Assembly: GCA_029267635.1 (NCBI GenBank)
Contig: JAJUIK010000002.1
Coordinates: 175,981-239,980 of the forward strand
Direction of reading: 5' to 3'
Length of the DNA stretch: 64,000 nucleotides
Origin: Moraxellaceae bacterium
Lineage (GTDB): Bacteria; Pseudomonadota; Gammaproteobacteria; Pseudomonadales; Moraxellaceae
Shown here: positions 18,276 to 28,354 of the stretch, in pieces
How positions within the stretch are numbered: position 1 is the stretch's first letter
Layout: each line of letters begins with the position of its first letter
Made by a program: the position numbers and the translations under genes
Notes under the pieces: generated by a model
The model's database searches: none
What the model was told of the DNA's origin: nothing
The model's input: the letters and a program-made list of their open reading frames with translations, nothing else

Positions 18276-20882
18276 TTAAACGTTGAGCATACTATTCAAG
18301 GTTTCTGCCACATTTTTCGATTTCACTTGCGGTTTTAAGCTTTCAAGCGCTTGCTGCACTTCTCCACGATGTGGATCAGCAAGCGTGTACCAACGTGATA
18401 GCACCTGTAATAAACGCGAGCCAACAATCGGATTTTTTTCATCCAGATACTGTGCCAAATCCACAAAATGCTGTACGCCAAAGCTCCAGGTATTTACCGG
18501 ATTGAGATTCAGTCCGCCACTCACCGCACGGATGCGGTTAGGCGTCGTCAAGTCATAATCCGGATGGCTGGTCAAATAACGTAACGTTTCTTCAGTGGCT
18601 TTCGGATGGGCAGCCTGTACCATGAACCATTGGTCCAGTGACAAGGCTTCATCTTTAAAGCGCTGGTAGAAATCTTGCAATGCCGCAGGTGCCTGTGGTG
18701 CATCATTCCAGACCAATACACGCAACGCGCCCAAGCGCTCCGACATATTCAAGCTGGTGTGATATTGCTGATCTGCCAGCTCAAATACAGTTTCATCACC
18801 CTGACGTGCCATCATGCTCAGCATGATATTTTTCAGCGCACGCTCACCCATGGCCTGAGAAAATTCGTTTTGTAATGTCGGATTAAGCGCCTGATAGGTT
18901 TCTTGCCAGAAATCGCCCAGTTCACGTGCCAAGGCATCCAGCAATGCATTGCGTTTTTCCTGCACGCTTAGTGGATGATAATTCTGATCAATCCGGCTAC
19001 CCAAATAATTCTCACTTGGAACATCCAGCAAGCGCGAGGCTAATAATGGGTCTTTGCTCACCAAAGCAGGCAAAGTTTTACGCATCGCTGCGATATAACT
19101 GCTGACCGTGTGATCTTCCAGCAAAATACGCTCTAAAAGAGTTTGTGTGGCTTGCCACTGGTTAAAACCATTAGTTTCGTGCTGGATCAAAAATGCCAGT
19201 TCTTCATTGGAAGCATCAAATTGCAAATCAACCGGTGCAGAGAAATTACGCAACAAAGACACTACCGGTTTTTCGGTGATTCCACTGAGTTCAAGCGTTG
19301 CCTGATCCTGATCAAACAGATAAACACCATCTTTGACACCATTTTCAAACAGCGCATCCGAGTTCAGCGTATATTGCTCACCTGTCGTGGCATTAAACAA
19401 GGCCAACGCCACTGGAATTGGTACTGCTTGCAGGTCTGGATATTTGGCGTTTGCTTTCAGGCTTTGCTTGAAATGCAACCGGTAAGTTTGCGTCGTAGCA
19501 TCATATTCGGCCTGTGCCTCCAGTTTTGGCGTACCCGGCTGGTTATACCATTTGAGGAACGCCGATAAATCCACACCCGAACCTGCGGTCAACGCCGCAA
19601 TCCAGTCCTCGACGGTCACTGCTTGGCCATCATGACGGCGGAAATATTCATCGGTACCCTGACGGAATTTTTCTTTGCCAAGCAAGGTTGCCATCATGCG
19701 GTTAATTTCCGCCCCTTTCTCATACACGGTTGCGGTATAGAAATTGTTGATTTCCACAAAATGATCGGGACGTGGCGGATGGGATAACGGGCCGGCATCT
19801 TCCGGGAACTGGTGTGATTTCAGTACCGCGACATCATCAATGCGTTGTACCGCAGCCGATTGTAGATCTTCCGAGAATGACTGGTCACGGAACACCGTTA
19901 AGCCTTCTTTCAGGCAAAGCTGGAACCAGTCCCGGCAGGTAATGCGGTTGCCGGTCCAGTTATGGAAATATTCATGCGCAATCACCGACTGCACGCGCAT
20001 AATCGCGGCGTCAGTGGTGTATTCTTCATCCGCCAGCACACACGAGGTATTGAAAATATTCAGGCCTTTATTTTCCATCGCGCCCATGTTGAACTGGCTA
20101 ACCGCCACGATCATATAATTGTCGAGGTCATAGGCACGGCCATAATACTCTTCATCCCAGCGCATGGAGTGTTTTAAGGCTTCCATGGCAATCTGGCATT
20201 TCGGAATATCTTTCTCTACCGCGTAAATCTCCAGTGACACATCACGGCCTTCAGATGTCACATAATGATCTTTCAATACCGCGAGATCACCGACCACACA
20301 GGCAAACAAATAACTCGGCTTTTTGGTCGGATCCTGCCAGATCGCATAATGGCGGTCTTCACCCGCTTCACCGGTTTCCAGCAGGTTACCATTGGCGAGC
20401 AGTACCGGATATTTTTTATCGGCTTCAACGCGGGTGGTGAATACAGACAAGACATCCGGACGATCCGGATAGAAGGTAATTTTACGGAAACCTTCCGGTT
20501 CATTCTGGGTCACGAATAAATCGCCGGCCTGATACAGGCCTTCCAGCTGGGTATTGCTTTCCGGGTGAATCACCACCTGGGTTTCAATCACGGCGCGATC
20601 CGGTGCATTCAGAATAACCAGTTGCTCACTATCCAATTGATAATCGGCTGCGCTCAGGGTTTTGCCATTCAGCTGGATATTTTTTAATTCCAGATCACGG
20701 CCCAGCAAAACCAGCTCACCCTCAGTTTGACGCAGCATGACCAAGGTTGCATCGACCTGCGTCTGGTCGTCAAACACTCGGATATCCAGATGAATAGAAT
20801 CCACTAAAAAAACCGGTTTTTGGTAATCTTTTAAAAAGACGGTTTGATCTGCCTGAACGGAAGGGTTTGCCGCGATATTCAT
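18276..20882 (-). CDS. pepN: Aminopeptidase N (M1 zinc peptidase)
   Basis: This broad-specificity cytosolic aminopeptidase recycles peptides. The 868-residue length matches E. coli PepN (870). The substrate N-terminus recognition motif GAMEN is at 267-271, the zinc site HEYFH at 303-307 with distal Glu326 in CLKEGLTVFRDQ, and the catalytic Tyr segment is in NNFYTATVYEKGAE. The C-terminal helical domain is complete. It stands alone with its own terminator. Confidence 0.96.
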   Translation of the reverse strand: MNIAANPSVQADQTVFLKDYQKPVFLVDSIHLDIRVFDDQTQVDATLVMLRQTEGELVLLGRDLELKNIQLNGKTLSAADYQLDSEQLVILNAPDRAVIETQVVIHPESNTQLEGLYQAGDLFVTQNEPEGFRKITFYPDRPDVLSVFTTRVEADKKYPVLLANGNLLETGEAGEDRHYAIWQDPTKKPSYLFACVVGDLAVLKDHYVTSEGRDVSLEIYAVEKDIPKCQIAMEALKHSMRWDEEYYGRAYDLDNYMIVAVSQFNMGAMENKGLNIFNTSCVLADEEYTTDAAIMRVQSVIAHEYFHNWTGNRITCRDWFQLCLKEGLTVFRDQSFSEDLQSAAVQRIDDVAVLKSHQFPEDAGPLSHPPRPDHFVEINNFYTATVYEKGAEINRMMATLLGKEKFRQGTDEYFRRHDGQAVTVEDWIAALTAGSGVDLSAFLKWYNQPGTPKLEAQAEYDATTQTYRLHFKQSLKANAKYPDLQAVPIPVALALFNATTGEQYTLNSDALFENGVKDGVYLFDQDQATLELSGITEKPVVSLLRNFSAPVDLQFDASNEELAFLIQHETNGFNQWQATQTLLERILLEDHTVSSYIAAMRKTLPALVSKDPLLASRLLDVPSENYLGSRIDQNYHPLSVQEKRNALLDALARELGDFWQETYQALNPTLQNEFSQAMGERALKNIMLSMMARQGDETVFELADQQYHTSLNMSERLGALRVLVWNDAPQAPAALQDFYQRFKDEALSLDQWFMVQAAHPKATEETLRYLTSHPDYDLTTPNRIRAVSGGLNLNPVNTWSFGVQHFVDLAQYLDEKNPIVGSRLLQVLSRWYTLADPHRGEVQQALESLKPQVKSKNVAETLNSMLNV

Positions 20883-21040
20883 ATAAAGTCCTGATTTTGA
20901 TCATCTCTACCGAGATGATTTCATATTTTTCTGGATAGCTCTGGAATAAATCCAGCAGCATCCCACGTATGCTGTAGGTTTATAATGTTATATAAGCATC
21001 AGTACAGGTTTTTTCAATCATCCTGGAAAAGGAATGTCTT

Positions 21041-21439
21041 TTATTTGAGCCAAAATGGGGACTGCAGTACATCAGTAGAAAATGATTTCACCAATAAAAT
21101 CAGCACGATCACCCAGACCAGCAAGATGATCACGGCCGCCCAGCGACTCGAATAGCGAAAATCCATCAACTCGGCACGTTGCCGGTTTTCTTCCAGCAAG
21201 GCTGGTGGAATAAGCTGAATCACCCACCAGATACCCAAAGGCACAATGATTAAATCATCCAGAAAACCCAAGATGGGAATAAAATCTGGAATCAGATCAA
21301 TCGGAGAAAATGCATAGGCAGCCACCAGCAAGGCCAAGATTTTGGCAAACTTGGGCGTACGCGCATCCCGGGCAATCAGCCATACGGCGACCGCATCGCG
21401 CTTTAAACGTCTGGCCCATTGTTTTAATGCCGTCATCAT
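21041..21439 (-). CDS. YkvA/DUF1232 family small membrane protein
   Basis: A 132-residue protein with the DUF1232 core: FAKILALLVAAYAFSPIDLI, PDFIPILGFLDDLIIVPLG and a further hydrophobic segment IILLVWVIVLILLVK near the C-terminus. The conserved SPIDLIPD motif sits between two membrane helices. The function is unknown. The N-terminus is basic (KQWARRLKRD). Confidence 0.82.
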   Translation of the reverse strand: MMTALKQWARRLKRDAVAVWLIARDARTPKFAKILALLVAAYAFSPIDLIPDFIPILGFLDDLIIVPLGIWWVIQLIPPALLEENRQRAELMDFRYSSRWAAVIILLVWVIVLILLVKSFSTDVLQSPFWLK

Positions 21440-21674
21440 GCTGCCACCTCTGCATTTCGCCCGTCAATCCGCTTGTTATTTTTTTACAATTTAAAATCAA
21501 TCTTCGCAGGATTTATACTGATGTCAACATAAAGCCCTCAAGTCTTTATGAAAGTCCTGCCTATAGTGTTTATCTTTGCAATCCGCCTACATTCTTAACA
21601 CGGCATGCCTTTGTTTCCTGCTCAATCCGGCGCATGCTAAAAATTAAGTTCAACCACCACGAAAGAGGTGCGCC

Positions 21675-21938
21675 ATGTTTCTAAAAAAACATATTGTTCG
21701 TGTTGAGAACATGAAAGTTATGCAGGCACTCAATTCTGCGCATATTGACCACAAAGTTATCGCCATGTTTATGAGCTGTGAAGGGATTCCCATGCAAGCC
21801 CGCGATGTGAGCGTGCTGTTAAACCATTATGATGCGCTGGGTAATACTAAACTCCCAGCCAAAAAAATGCAGAGCCTGATTGCTGCAAAATATTTCGATC
21901 ATGAGGATGAAACCCTACCTTGTCCGGCAGCGTATTAA
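21675..21938 (+). CDS. Small conserved-looking hypothetical protein
   Basis: An 87-residue soluble protein that starts MFLKKHIVRVENMKVMQALN. It has a good ribosome-binding site (AAAGAGG, about 7 bases before ATG 21675) and is followed by a clear terminator, which together make it a credible gene. There are no membrane segments or metal motifs. I do not recognise the family. Confidence 0.65.
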   Translation: MFLKKHIVRVENMKVMQALNSAHIDHKVIAMFMSCEGIPMQARDVSVLLNHYDALGNTKLPAKKMQSLIAAKYFDHEDETLPCPAAY

Positions 21939-21952
21939 CTGAATTTAAATGG

Positions 21953-21979
21953 AAAAGAGCCACTTAGGTGGTTCTTTTT
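21953..21979 (+). terminator. Intrinsic terminator after the 87-residue gene
   Basis: The 9-bp stem AAGAGCCAC / GTGGTTCTT with a TTAG loop is followed by T residues, 15 bp after the stop codon. Confidence 0.8.
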
Positions 21980-22102
21980 CTTTGTCCTGTTTTTTGCTCT
22001 ATTTTTATCGACTTGTGATCTTAAGCAGCCAGCTTTTAAAAGTACTCAGCCCAGACCAGCCGTGTATAATTCAACACATGATCCATCTGATTCCATTGAG
22101 CA

Positions 22103-23266
22103 ATGTACATGCTGCTGCATATTCTGCAAAGACAACTTGATGAAAGTACCCTGTGCCCGCTCTGTCAGGCGTCGATGTATTGGATCGAGGCAGAACAGTT
22201 TGAGCATGAACTGAATTTTCATGAATGCAGCCATTGCCAGCATCAGGTTTTTATTGAACCACAACATACTTGTCACTGTACGCAATGTATGGCACAGCGT
22301 AAAAAATTACTGGCCGAAACCCGGTTACAAGAACAACGTAAGCTCAAAGCCAAAGATAAAACCGAATATGAACTGAGTCAGCTCAGCTTTTTGCATAAGC
22401 TGTTTTTACTCAGCCTGCTGGATGATCAGGTGCAGGAACATATCGTGCATGATGAATATATTCATTGGGAACAAATCAAATATCACCCGATCAGCCCGAA
22501 TTATCTATTCCAGAGCAGTCTGATCAAAGCCTTGCTGAAGGAACAGATTTTGCTGCCAAAAGACTTCTCGGATGAAGCCCACCAATATTATGTCAATGTG
22601 CGTTTGGATGGTTATTCCGAGCCCAGCCTGTTTAGCATTACCCAGCAACTACGCCATTGGTTTTATGAAAACCTGAGTTTGGGCATTCCGTTTAAAAGCA
22701 GTGATGAAGTCAAAGAGGCTTTATATCTGCTGCTCTATCAGGAAATTGTGCAGTTTATGCAGTTTTATTGCCGCACCTGGGGCATCCAGATTGCCGGCAA
22801 CCAGAACTTTCAGAAATTCTGTTATGGCCTGATGGAAAGTCTGGCGATTGGTCAGATTTATTACCTGATCCAGACGGGACTGGATTATTTGTATCAGCAA
22901 AAGGCGCTGCAACCGCGCAATGATAATTTTATCAATACCAACCTGCTGAAAAAAACCTTGCAGCAATATCGTGAACGCTCACTTACGGAAAAATGGGAAA
23001 CCTCTACCCTGCCACGTCTGCCTCAATTACCGCTGAGCAAGATGAGCGATATTTTATTTTTTAAATTTCTCGGCTACGATGAACGTATCTTTGTGCAGCC
23101 GGTGTGGCGTGCATGGAAGAAAATTGAACCCCGGCTGAATTTTTATTCACAAAAACGCTGCATGTATTGTGGCTCGAATGAACTCACGGTGGATTATGAT
23201 GCTGAACATTATGTTTCGATGATCTGCCGTAACTGCAAACATCAGGACCATTATTTTACTCAATAA
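22103..23266 (+). CDS. Uncharacterised protein with zinc-ribbon-like Cys pairs at both ends
   Basis: A 387-residue soluble protein. The N-terminal 65 residues hold three Cys pairs (CPLC, CSHC, and CHC with TQC), with a basic coiled segment after them (RKKLLAETRLQEQRKLKAKD). The middle is helical and rich in aromatic residues. The C-terminal 35 residues hold CMYCGS and CRNCKHQ, a second zinc ribbon. The two-ended zinc architecture suggests nucleic acid or protein binding, but I know no family match. The ATG at 22103 and a second ATG at 22109 are both possible. It lies upstream of thiM without obvious functional link. Confidence 0.7.
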   Translation: MYMLLHILQRQLDESTLCPLCQASMYWIEAEQFEHELNFHECSHCQHQVFIEPQHTCHCTQCMAQRKKLLAETRLQEQRKLKAKDKTEYELSQLSFLHKLFLLSLLDDQVQEHIVHDEYIHWEQIKYHPISPNYLFQSSLIKALLKEQILLPKDFSDEAHQYYVNVRLDGYSEPSLFSITQQLRHWFYENLSLGIPFKSSDEVKEALYLLLYQEIVQFMQFYCRTWGIQIAGNQNFQKFCYGLMESLAIGQIYYLIQTGLDYLYQQKALQPRNDNFINTNLLKKTLQQYRERSLTEKWETSTLPRLPQLPLSKMSDILFFKFLGYDERIFVQPVWRAWKKIEPRLNFYSQKRCMYCGSNELTVDYDAEHYVSMICRNCKHQDHYFTQ

Positions 23267-23309
23267 GGTCTAGATGTCGCATACACAATAATGATTTCTT
23301 TGCTGCGAG

Positions 23310-24134
23310 ATGACTTTTATGGATCGAGTCTATACCGTGTTGGAACATGTGATTCAGGCATGGACCGCCTTACATCAACAACAGCCTTTGGTACAATGCA
23401 TCACCAATAGCGTTGCCAGCAACTATGTGGCCAATGTCTTACTGGCCGCCGGTGCTTCGCCTGCGATGATTGATAATCCGTTTGAAACCGAAAATTTCAC
23501 CTCTATTTGCGGCGCACTCAGCATCAATACTGGCACCCCCACTTCCGAACAAATGCAGGCCATGCAAATTTCTGCAAAAACCGCATTTATCCAGAAAAAA
23601 CCGTGGGTGCTTGATCCGGTGGGCTATGGCCCAGCCCTGCAATGGCGTAGTGATCTGGTCGATAACATGTTGCAGTTCCAGCCCTCGGTGATTCGCGGCA
23701 ATGCGTCAGAAATCAGCACTCTGGCTGGCAACCAGAGCGCAGCCAAAGGTGTAGACACCACCTTAAGCAGCCATGATATGTATCAGCAAGCCTTGCCTTT
23801 ACTCGAACACAGTGAATGTATCGCGATTTCTGGCGAGTCCGACTATATCCTGTCCAAACAGTGGGATACCATCATTCAAGTCAATGGTGGCAGCTATTTA
23901 CAACCGAAAGTCATTGCCAGCGGTTGTGCGCTCGGAGCTTTGATTGCTGCATATGCTGCAGTCACTACACCGACCATTGCCGCAATCGCTGCGCATGTGC
24001 ATTTTGCCATTGCCGGAAAACTAGCCTATCAGAAAGCCCATCATGTCGGCAGTTTTAATGTGGCCTTTTTAGATGAAGTGTACCGTTTAAATGCCGACAG
24101 CATCGCGCAACATGCCGAGCTTAATATGCTGTAA
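23310..24134 (+). CDS. thiM: Hydroxyethylthiazole kinase
   Basis: ThiM phosphorylates 4-methyl-5-(2-hydroxyethyl)thiazole in thiamine salvage. The 274-residue protein has LVQCITNSVASNYVANVLLA at the N-terminus, SPAMIDNPFE, the PWVLDPVGYG loop, VIRGNASEI and the catalytic Cys in VIASGCALGALIAAY. Two in-frame ATGs (23310, 23319) are close together. Only 43 bp separate it from the previous gene, so there is no room for a full TPP riboswitch and no ThiE/ThiD genes lie beside it. Confidence 0.93.
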   Translation: MTFMDRVYTVLEHVIQAWTALHQQQPLVQCITNSVASNYVANVLLAAGASPAMIDNPFETENFTSICGALSINTGTPTSEQMQAMQISAKTAFIQKKPWVLDPVGYGPALQWRSDLVDNMLQFQPSVIRGNASEISTLAGNQSAAKGVDTTLSSHDMYQQALPLLEHSECIAISGESDYILSKQWDTIIQVNGGSYLQPKVIASGCALGALIAAYAAVTTPTIAAIAAHVHFAIAGKLAYQKAHHVGSFNVAFLDEVYRLNADSIAQHAELNML

Positions 24135-24298
24135 TTCATCCGGTCTTGGTGCAAGCACACCAAGACCTTGATGTTTTAGAAAAACAGTAAAATCGCCTGT
24201 TTGCAATAAAAATTCTGATTCTGAGCAATACCGACTTTCACATTGACCACCCGAAAACATGCCATTATCGGCCAGCATCTAGTTCACTCGCCTTAATT

Positions 24299-26014
24299 TT
24301 ATTCCACAAACAACAGTGCCAGACGCACCTGATCATAACCCATCCGCGGGCTGGTTTCTTCCACAATCGGACGCAGCTTGATCGAGCCATCCTCAGCAAA
24401 ATGTTCTGAATTTTGTCGTTTTTGCAATTTCTTATAAATTTTACGTACCTGTTCCACCACTTCATCTCCCGGATGCGCAACCGAAATATCCAGTCCCTGC
24501 TCTTTATGCAAGCGCGCCAAATGATTGATGATAGTCGCCGGAGTCAGGCCACGTTCCTGCGCAATATCCGCAATGTCATAGCCTTCTTCAAACAACTCAC
24601 GGGTTTCATCCAGGGTGGCCATGGCATAGCTCTGTTTGGCACCTGCTTTGGCGATTTTCTTTTCATTTCGGTTAATTTCCGCATCGTTTAAAGTGCCGCC
24701 ACAATGCCGGATAAAAGCACGATGCTGCGGCGTTAAATCGATATGCGAAAAATGGTTTTCCGCTTCAGTCGAAAGCTCTTGAAAACGCCGGTCTGCCTTG
24801 ATGGCCAGACTATCCAGCTCCAAAGCCTGTTCATTGAAACCCAGTAAACGCAAGCCACTTAAGGACTTCAAGCGTGATAACGCGACATAACCTTGCCCTT
24901 TTTCAAAGGTGTGTGTCAGGTTGATTTCTGCCGCTTCCAAGGTCATGCCCTGACTTTTGTGAATGGTAATTGCCCAGGCCAGACGCAAGGGAATCTGCTG
25001 AAAACTGGCAATCGCTTTACCGGCTTCATTTTCAATTGACCAGGTTTCTGGTTCCACCAGCATGATCGTTCCATCGGTCAGCTTCACTTTTGGCAAAATA
25101 CCGTGCTCGTCATCTTCTTCAAAACCGATCACTTCGCCCAGGCTGCCATTGATATAGCCCATATCAAAGTTGTTTTTGACAAACATCACCTTGGCATGTT
25201 TTTTTAAGGTCAGTTCTTCTGGCGCTCGCACCGAAGATTTAAGTGTTTCAATCAGCTTTTCATTGCCATCACACACCGCATTGAACTGATGGCCATCATT
25301 TTCAATCGCGTTCAGATGCTTAAAGTTGATCGCGTCTACATCCATGTTATGCGTATATAGGCGGGTAAACGTTTCGCCAATGTCCTGCTGGCGTGATTGC
25401 TGCAAGGCTTGTAAATGTTCCGTCTGGATATTCTGCGCGCGAATGGCATTGAGAATCTGGTTCAGCATCTCATCATCCTGACGATGCTGCTCGGTCAGAT
25501 AGCACACGCGGAATTTGGCTTCCACCCAGGCATCCGACATAAAACAGAACTTGTCACGATTGCGTTCTTCATTTTTGCCCACCGGCGGTAACTGGAAAAA
25601 GTCACCGGCCAGAATTACTTGAATGCCGCCAAACGCTTCATCACTTTCCTTGAAATATTTCAGCACCTGATTGACCAGATTGAGCTGCTTGGCATGCAGC
25701 ATGGAAATCTCGTCAATAATCAACACCTGAGCATTCTCCAGATGTTCTTTCAGATACTTGCGCTCTTTCATGCGTTTCAGATCATCTTCGCTCAGATAAT
25801 CCTTAATGCCAATCCCCGCCCAGGTATGGATGGTCATGCCATTCATGTGCGTGGCGGCAATACCGGTGGAAGCGGTAATCGCCACCGGCACTTTACGCGC
25901 TTTGAGATAGTTGATGTATTGATTTAAGGTGTACGTTTTCCCTGCACCAGCCGAACCTGTTAAAAATACATTTTCTCCGGCTTTTAAAAGCTTGAGTGCA
26001 GTTTCCTGTTTCAT
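24299..26014 (-). CDS. PIF1-like/RecD-type DNA helicase with C-terminal helix-turn-helix
   Basis: A 571-residue superfamily 1B helicase. Walker A is GSAGAGKT (20-27), motif Ia is ITASTGIAATHMNGMTIHTW, Walker B is VLIIDEISML and motif III is VILAGDFFQLPPVG. The SF1 signature for motifs V and VI appears as WAITIHKSQGMTLEAAEINL and GYVALSRLKSLSGL. A C-terminal helix-turn-helix region (ELFEEGYDIADIAQERGLTPATI) follows, as in RecQ-type RQC-like tails. It should act in genome maintenance, unwinding 5' to 3'. It is 82 bp downstream of the PcfJ-like gene on the same strand. Confidence 0.88.
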   Translation of the reverse strand: MKQETALKLLKAGENVFLTGSAGAGKTYTLNQYINYLKARKVPVAITASTGIAATHMNGMTIHTWAGIGIKDYLSEDDLKRMKERKYLKEHLENAQVLIIDEISMLHAKQLNLVNQVLKYFKESDEAFGGIQVILAGDFFQLPPVGKNEERNRDKFCFMSDAWVEAKFRVCYLTEQHRQDDEMLNQILNAIRAQNIQTEHLQALQQSRQQDIGETFTRLYTHNMDVDAINFKHLNAIENDGHQFNAVCDGNEKLIETLKSSVRAPEELTLKKHAKVMFVKNNFDMGYINGSLGEVIGFEEDDEHGILPKVKLTDGTIMLVEPETWSIENEAGKAIASFQQIPLRLAWAITIHKSQGMTLEAAEINLTHTFEKGQGYVALSRLKSLSGLRLLGFNEQALELDSLAIKADRRFQELSTEAENHFSHIDLTPQHRAFIRHCGGTLNDAEINRNEKKIAKAGAKQSYAMATLDETRELFEEGYDIADIAQERGLTPATIINHLARLHKEQGLDISVAHPGDEVVEQVRKIYKKLQKRQNSEHFAEDGSIKLRPIVEETSPRMGYDQVRLALLFVE

Positions 26015-26096
26015 ACGACCTTTGCGAACAATAAAAGACGCTATAGCCTACCCACTTTTAGCACAAAAGTTAAGTCCAAGCCTACTGCGCCACGAC

Positions 26097-28094
26097 TTAG
26101 TCTTGCTGCTGCATTTGGACATTTAATCGTGCCACAAAACGTTGTGCGATCTGGATCATGGCGGCATCTGCTTTACGGTTATTTGGTAATTCCAGCTGGT
26201 CAAACACAAACACTCCCGCACGGTAATGACAGCCCAAGGTATAGGCTTTCTCGTGCTGCTGACGATGCTGCATATGAAACGCGACATATTCACCATCAAT
26301 AATGCGTTGGCTATAACTGCTGGCCAGACAATGCCGGAAGCGGGTCGATTCCTGAATGATCCGTTCGATGCTATGCAGCTCCTCAAAGCTCCACTCGCCC
26401 CATAGAATTTTATCGGTTTGCGTTAAGGGTGCCCAGTCCTGTACCGGAGAGCGTTGTTGCAGCTTGGCCAGAATATTCTGTCGCTGTTGCTGCTGATGCC
26501 AGCTGATCGCTTGCTGAAACAGACCGTTCCAGGTCAGGTTTTTCGGCACGACTGGATAAGCGCGCAGATAATCGGCCAGATAATCGCGGACATACGCTTC
26601 AAATACAGACACCCGGGTATGCTCCGATTGCAGATAAAATAATTGCCGGAAATGACTGACATCCAGCTGTAGCCGTTGCAACAGCAGATAAAAATGCTGA
26701 TCTTGCTGTTTTTCGACATCCATATAGGCAATTAATGCCGGATCCAGTGGCTGCACAATCGCCTGTAGATGCTGCATATAGGCCTGCATGATCCGGCTTA
26801 AGGATTGATAACTAGACTTCCAGGCCGATGCAGCACTCTCATGCACCAACAGCAGTAACTGTTGCCATTCCTCAAAATACATGACGGAATTCGAGATCAG
26901 CCGGCGCGGCTCAGATCCTCGTGCCTGTCCATACAGCACAAAGCGGGTATTTTTCGGATGCTCAAACCAGTGCTGTTGCAAGGCTAACTGTTGGCAGCTC
27001 TGGATCCACAGCCCCGCCGCCACATACTGAAAATATTTTAAGGTCTGTAAAATCACCTGAGGATGCATCTGCCAGGTATCGAGAAAACTACAAGCTGTCA
27101 CAGCACAACGTACATGCGCATGTTGCAGATGCTCACTCACCCAGTCCAACACTATCGTGTCCTGTTTAAATAGCCAGTTCACCGTACGCGTCAACTGCAA
27201 TACAGGTAAATTTCCGATTTCCGGTTGCCACCAACCCAGCTCGCGAGTTAAAAAATGTACTTTGGCCAGCACATCATCGCGTTGCCAGTGTTGCGGCTGA
27301 ATGCACCGCACAAAACCCAGCAAGGCAGGCTGCTCGATCGCCGGTTTGTGCAATTGCTGGATAGGCAATTGCTGCTGTAACACTTGTTGCAGGGTAAACC
27401 GTTCCGGAAACAGCAAGGCAATAATACGATAGGCCGTCTTGCCCAACCACTGTGCGGCACTCCTGCTCAACTTCTCATAAACTGGAATTAAGCCCGACAC
27501 CGGCAGAAAACTTTCCCCCATTACCGAATTGATCAGGCACATATGCTTGAAGTTCAACATCACCGCCAGTGGAATTGGTACCTGTTGTATCGCATAGTCT
27601 TGTAAGTGTGGCTGCTGATAATAACCACCCGCTATCATCAGCTGATCCAGCAGCTTCGCCTGCGGCAAGCTAATAGCTTGCAAATAGGCTTCAATCCGGG
27701 ATTCCGCCTCAATCCAGCAAAACACCTGTTCAATCAGACTTTGCCGCAACAGCTGTGCCTTGGTTTTCAAAAACAGTGAATGTTGCGCGTGCTGATCGCC
27801 AGTTAAAAACATCACATCATGCAGCAAAAAACGGCGGATGTGCTCTACATCCGGATACAGCGTAGTGCTTTGCAGCTGGATACACGGGCTTTGCGCGCGC
27901 CGAAAGCGGATACAAAACATGGCAGCGGCCAGATCAATCTGCTGCTGCTCCGCATTCACCCGTAATAGGTTCTGTGCGGTCAGCCCATGCAACAGTTGAT
28001 ACTGCTTCTGCACAATGGCTTGAAATTCAGGCACCAGTTCCATCAATTGCTGTGACTTCTGCTGATGGTCATTCTGCGCGAGTGCCTGCTGCAT
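26097..28094 (-). CDS. PcfJ-domain protein
   Basis: A 665-residue, Gln- and Leu-rich protein. Only the last 110 residues look conserved: RIIQESTRFRHCLASSYSQR, IIDGEYVAFHMQ and AYTLGCHYRAGVFVFDQLEL. These match the PcfJ pattern (an HC...Y...I..G...I..I core) seen on conjugative plasmids and phages. The N-terminal 550 residues are helical repeats with many Gln. The biochemical role of PcfJ is not established. The gene is chromosomal here and forms a probable pair with the helicase downstream. Confidence 0.6.
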   Translation of the reverse strand: MQQALAQNDHQQKSQQLMELVPEFQAIVQKQYQLLHGLTAQNLLRVNAEQQQIDLAAAMFCIRFRRAQSPCIQLQSTTLYPDVEHIRRFLLHDVMFLTGDQHAQHSLFLKTKAQLLRQSLIEQVFCWIEAESRIEAYLQAISLPQAKLLDQLMIAGGYYQQPHLQDYAIQQVPIPLAVMLNFKHMCLINSVMGESFLPVSGLIPVYEKLSRSAAQWLGKTAYRIIALLFPERFTLQQVLQQQLPIQQLHKPAIEQPALLGFVRCIQPQHWQRDDVLAKVHFLTRELGWWQPEIGNLPVLQLTRTVNWLFKQDTIVLDWVSEHLQHAHVRCAVTACSFLDTWQMHPQVILQTLKYFQYVAAGLWIQSCQQLALQQHWFEHPKNTRFVLYGQARGSEPRRLISNSVMYFEEWQQLLLLVHESAASAWKSSYQSLSRIMQAYMQHLQAIVQPLDPALIAYMDVEKQQDQHFYLLLQRLQLDVSHFRQLFYLQSEHTRVSVFEAYVRDYLADYLRAYPVVPKNLTWNGLFQQAISWHQQQQRQNILAKLQQRSPVQDWAPLTQTDKILWGEWSFEELHSIERIIQESTRFRHCLASSYSQRIIDGEYVAFHMQHRQQHEKAYTLGCHYRAGVFVFDQLELPNNRKADAAMIQIAQRFVARLNVQMQQQD

Positions 28095-28250
28095 CGGTTT
28101 TGCCTACTGAAGTGCGGAAAAAAGGATTTGGGCAGTGTGACAACAAAACCTGTGAATAGCAATTGATCAGACTTGAGTCAAAAGCCTGATGCAGCGGGTT
28201 TTCATTTTATTTTTAAATAGGGATCAATGGTTTAACCACCCGTTAAAAAT

Positions 28251-28271
28251 GGTAGGTTTTTGGTAGGTAGG
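28251..28271 (+). promoter_or_regulatory. GGTAGG direct repeats upstream of the alcohol dehydrogenase
   Basis: GGTAGG occurs at 28251-28256, 28262-28267 and, overlapping, 28266-28271; the first two are spaced exactly 11 bp. The same element in opposite orientation lies in the regulator/aldehyde dehydrogenase intergenic region at 31920-31936. It is about 85 bp before the start codon, a suitable activator position. Confidence 0.55.
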
Positions 28272-28354
28272 CAAAAGGCCGGGCACGCACAATACTGGCT
28301 CTCAAGGTGAGGAGTCACCTGCTCAATAACAATGAAGGAAGAAGGAAACGCTTC

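Noticed and set aside
23267..23309. TPP riboswitch upstream of thiM
   Set aside because: Only 43 bp separate thiM from the preceding gene, too short for the aptamer, and no THI-box sequence is visible.
28268..28320. Sigma-54 promoter before the alcohol dehydrogenase
   Set aside because: GGCACG is present but no GC dinucleotide with correct TTGC context lies at the required spacing, and the local regulator lacks a sigma-54 activator domain.
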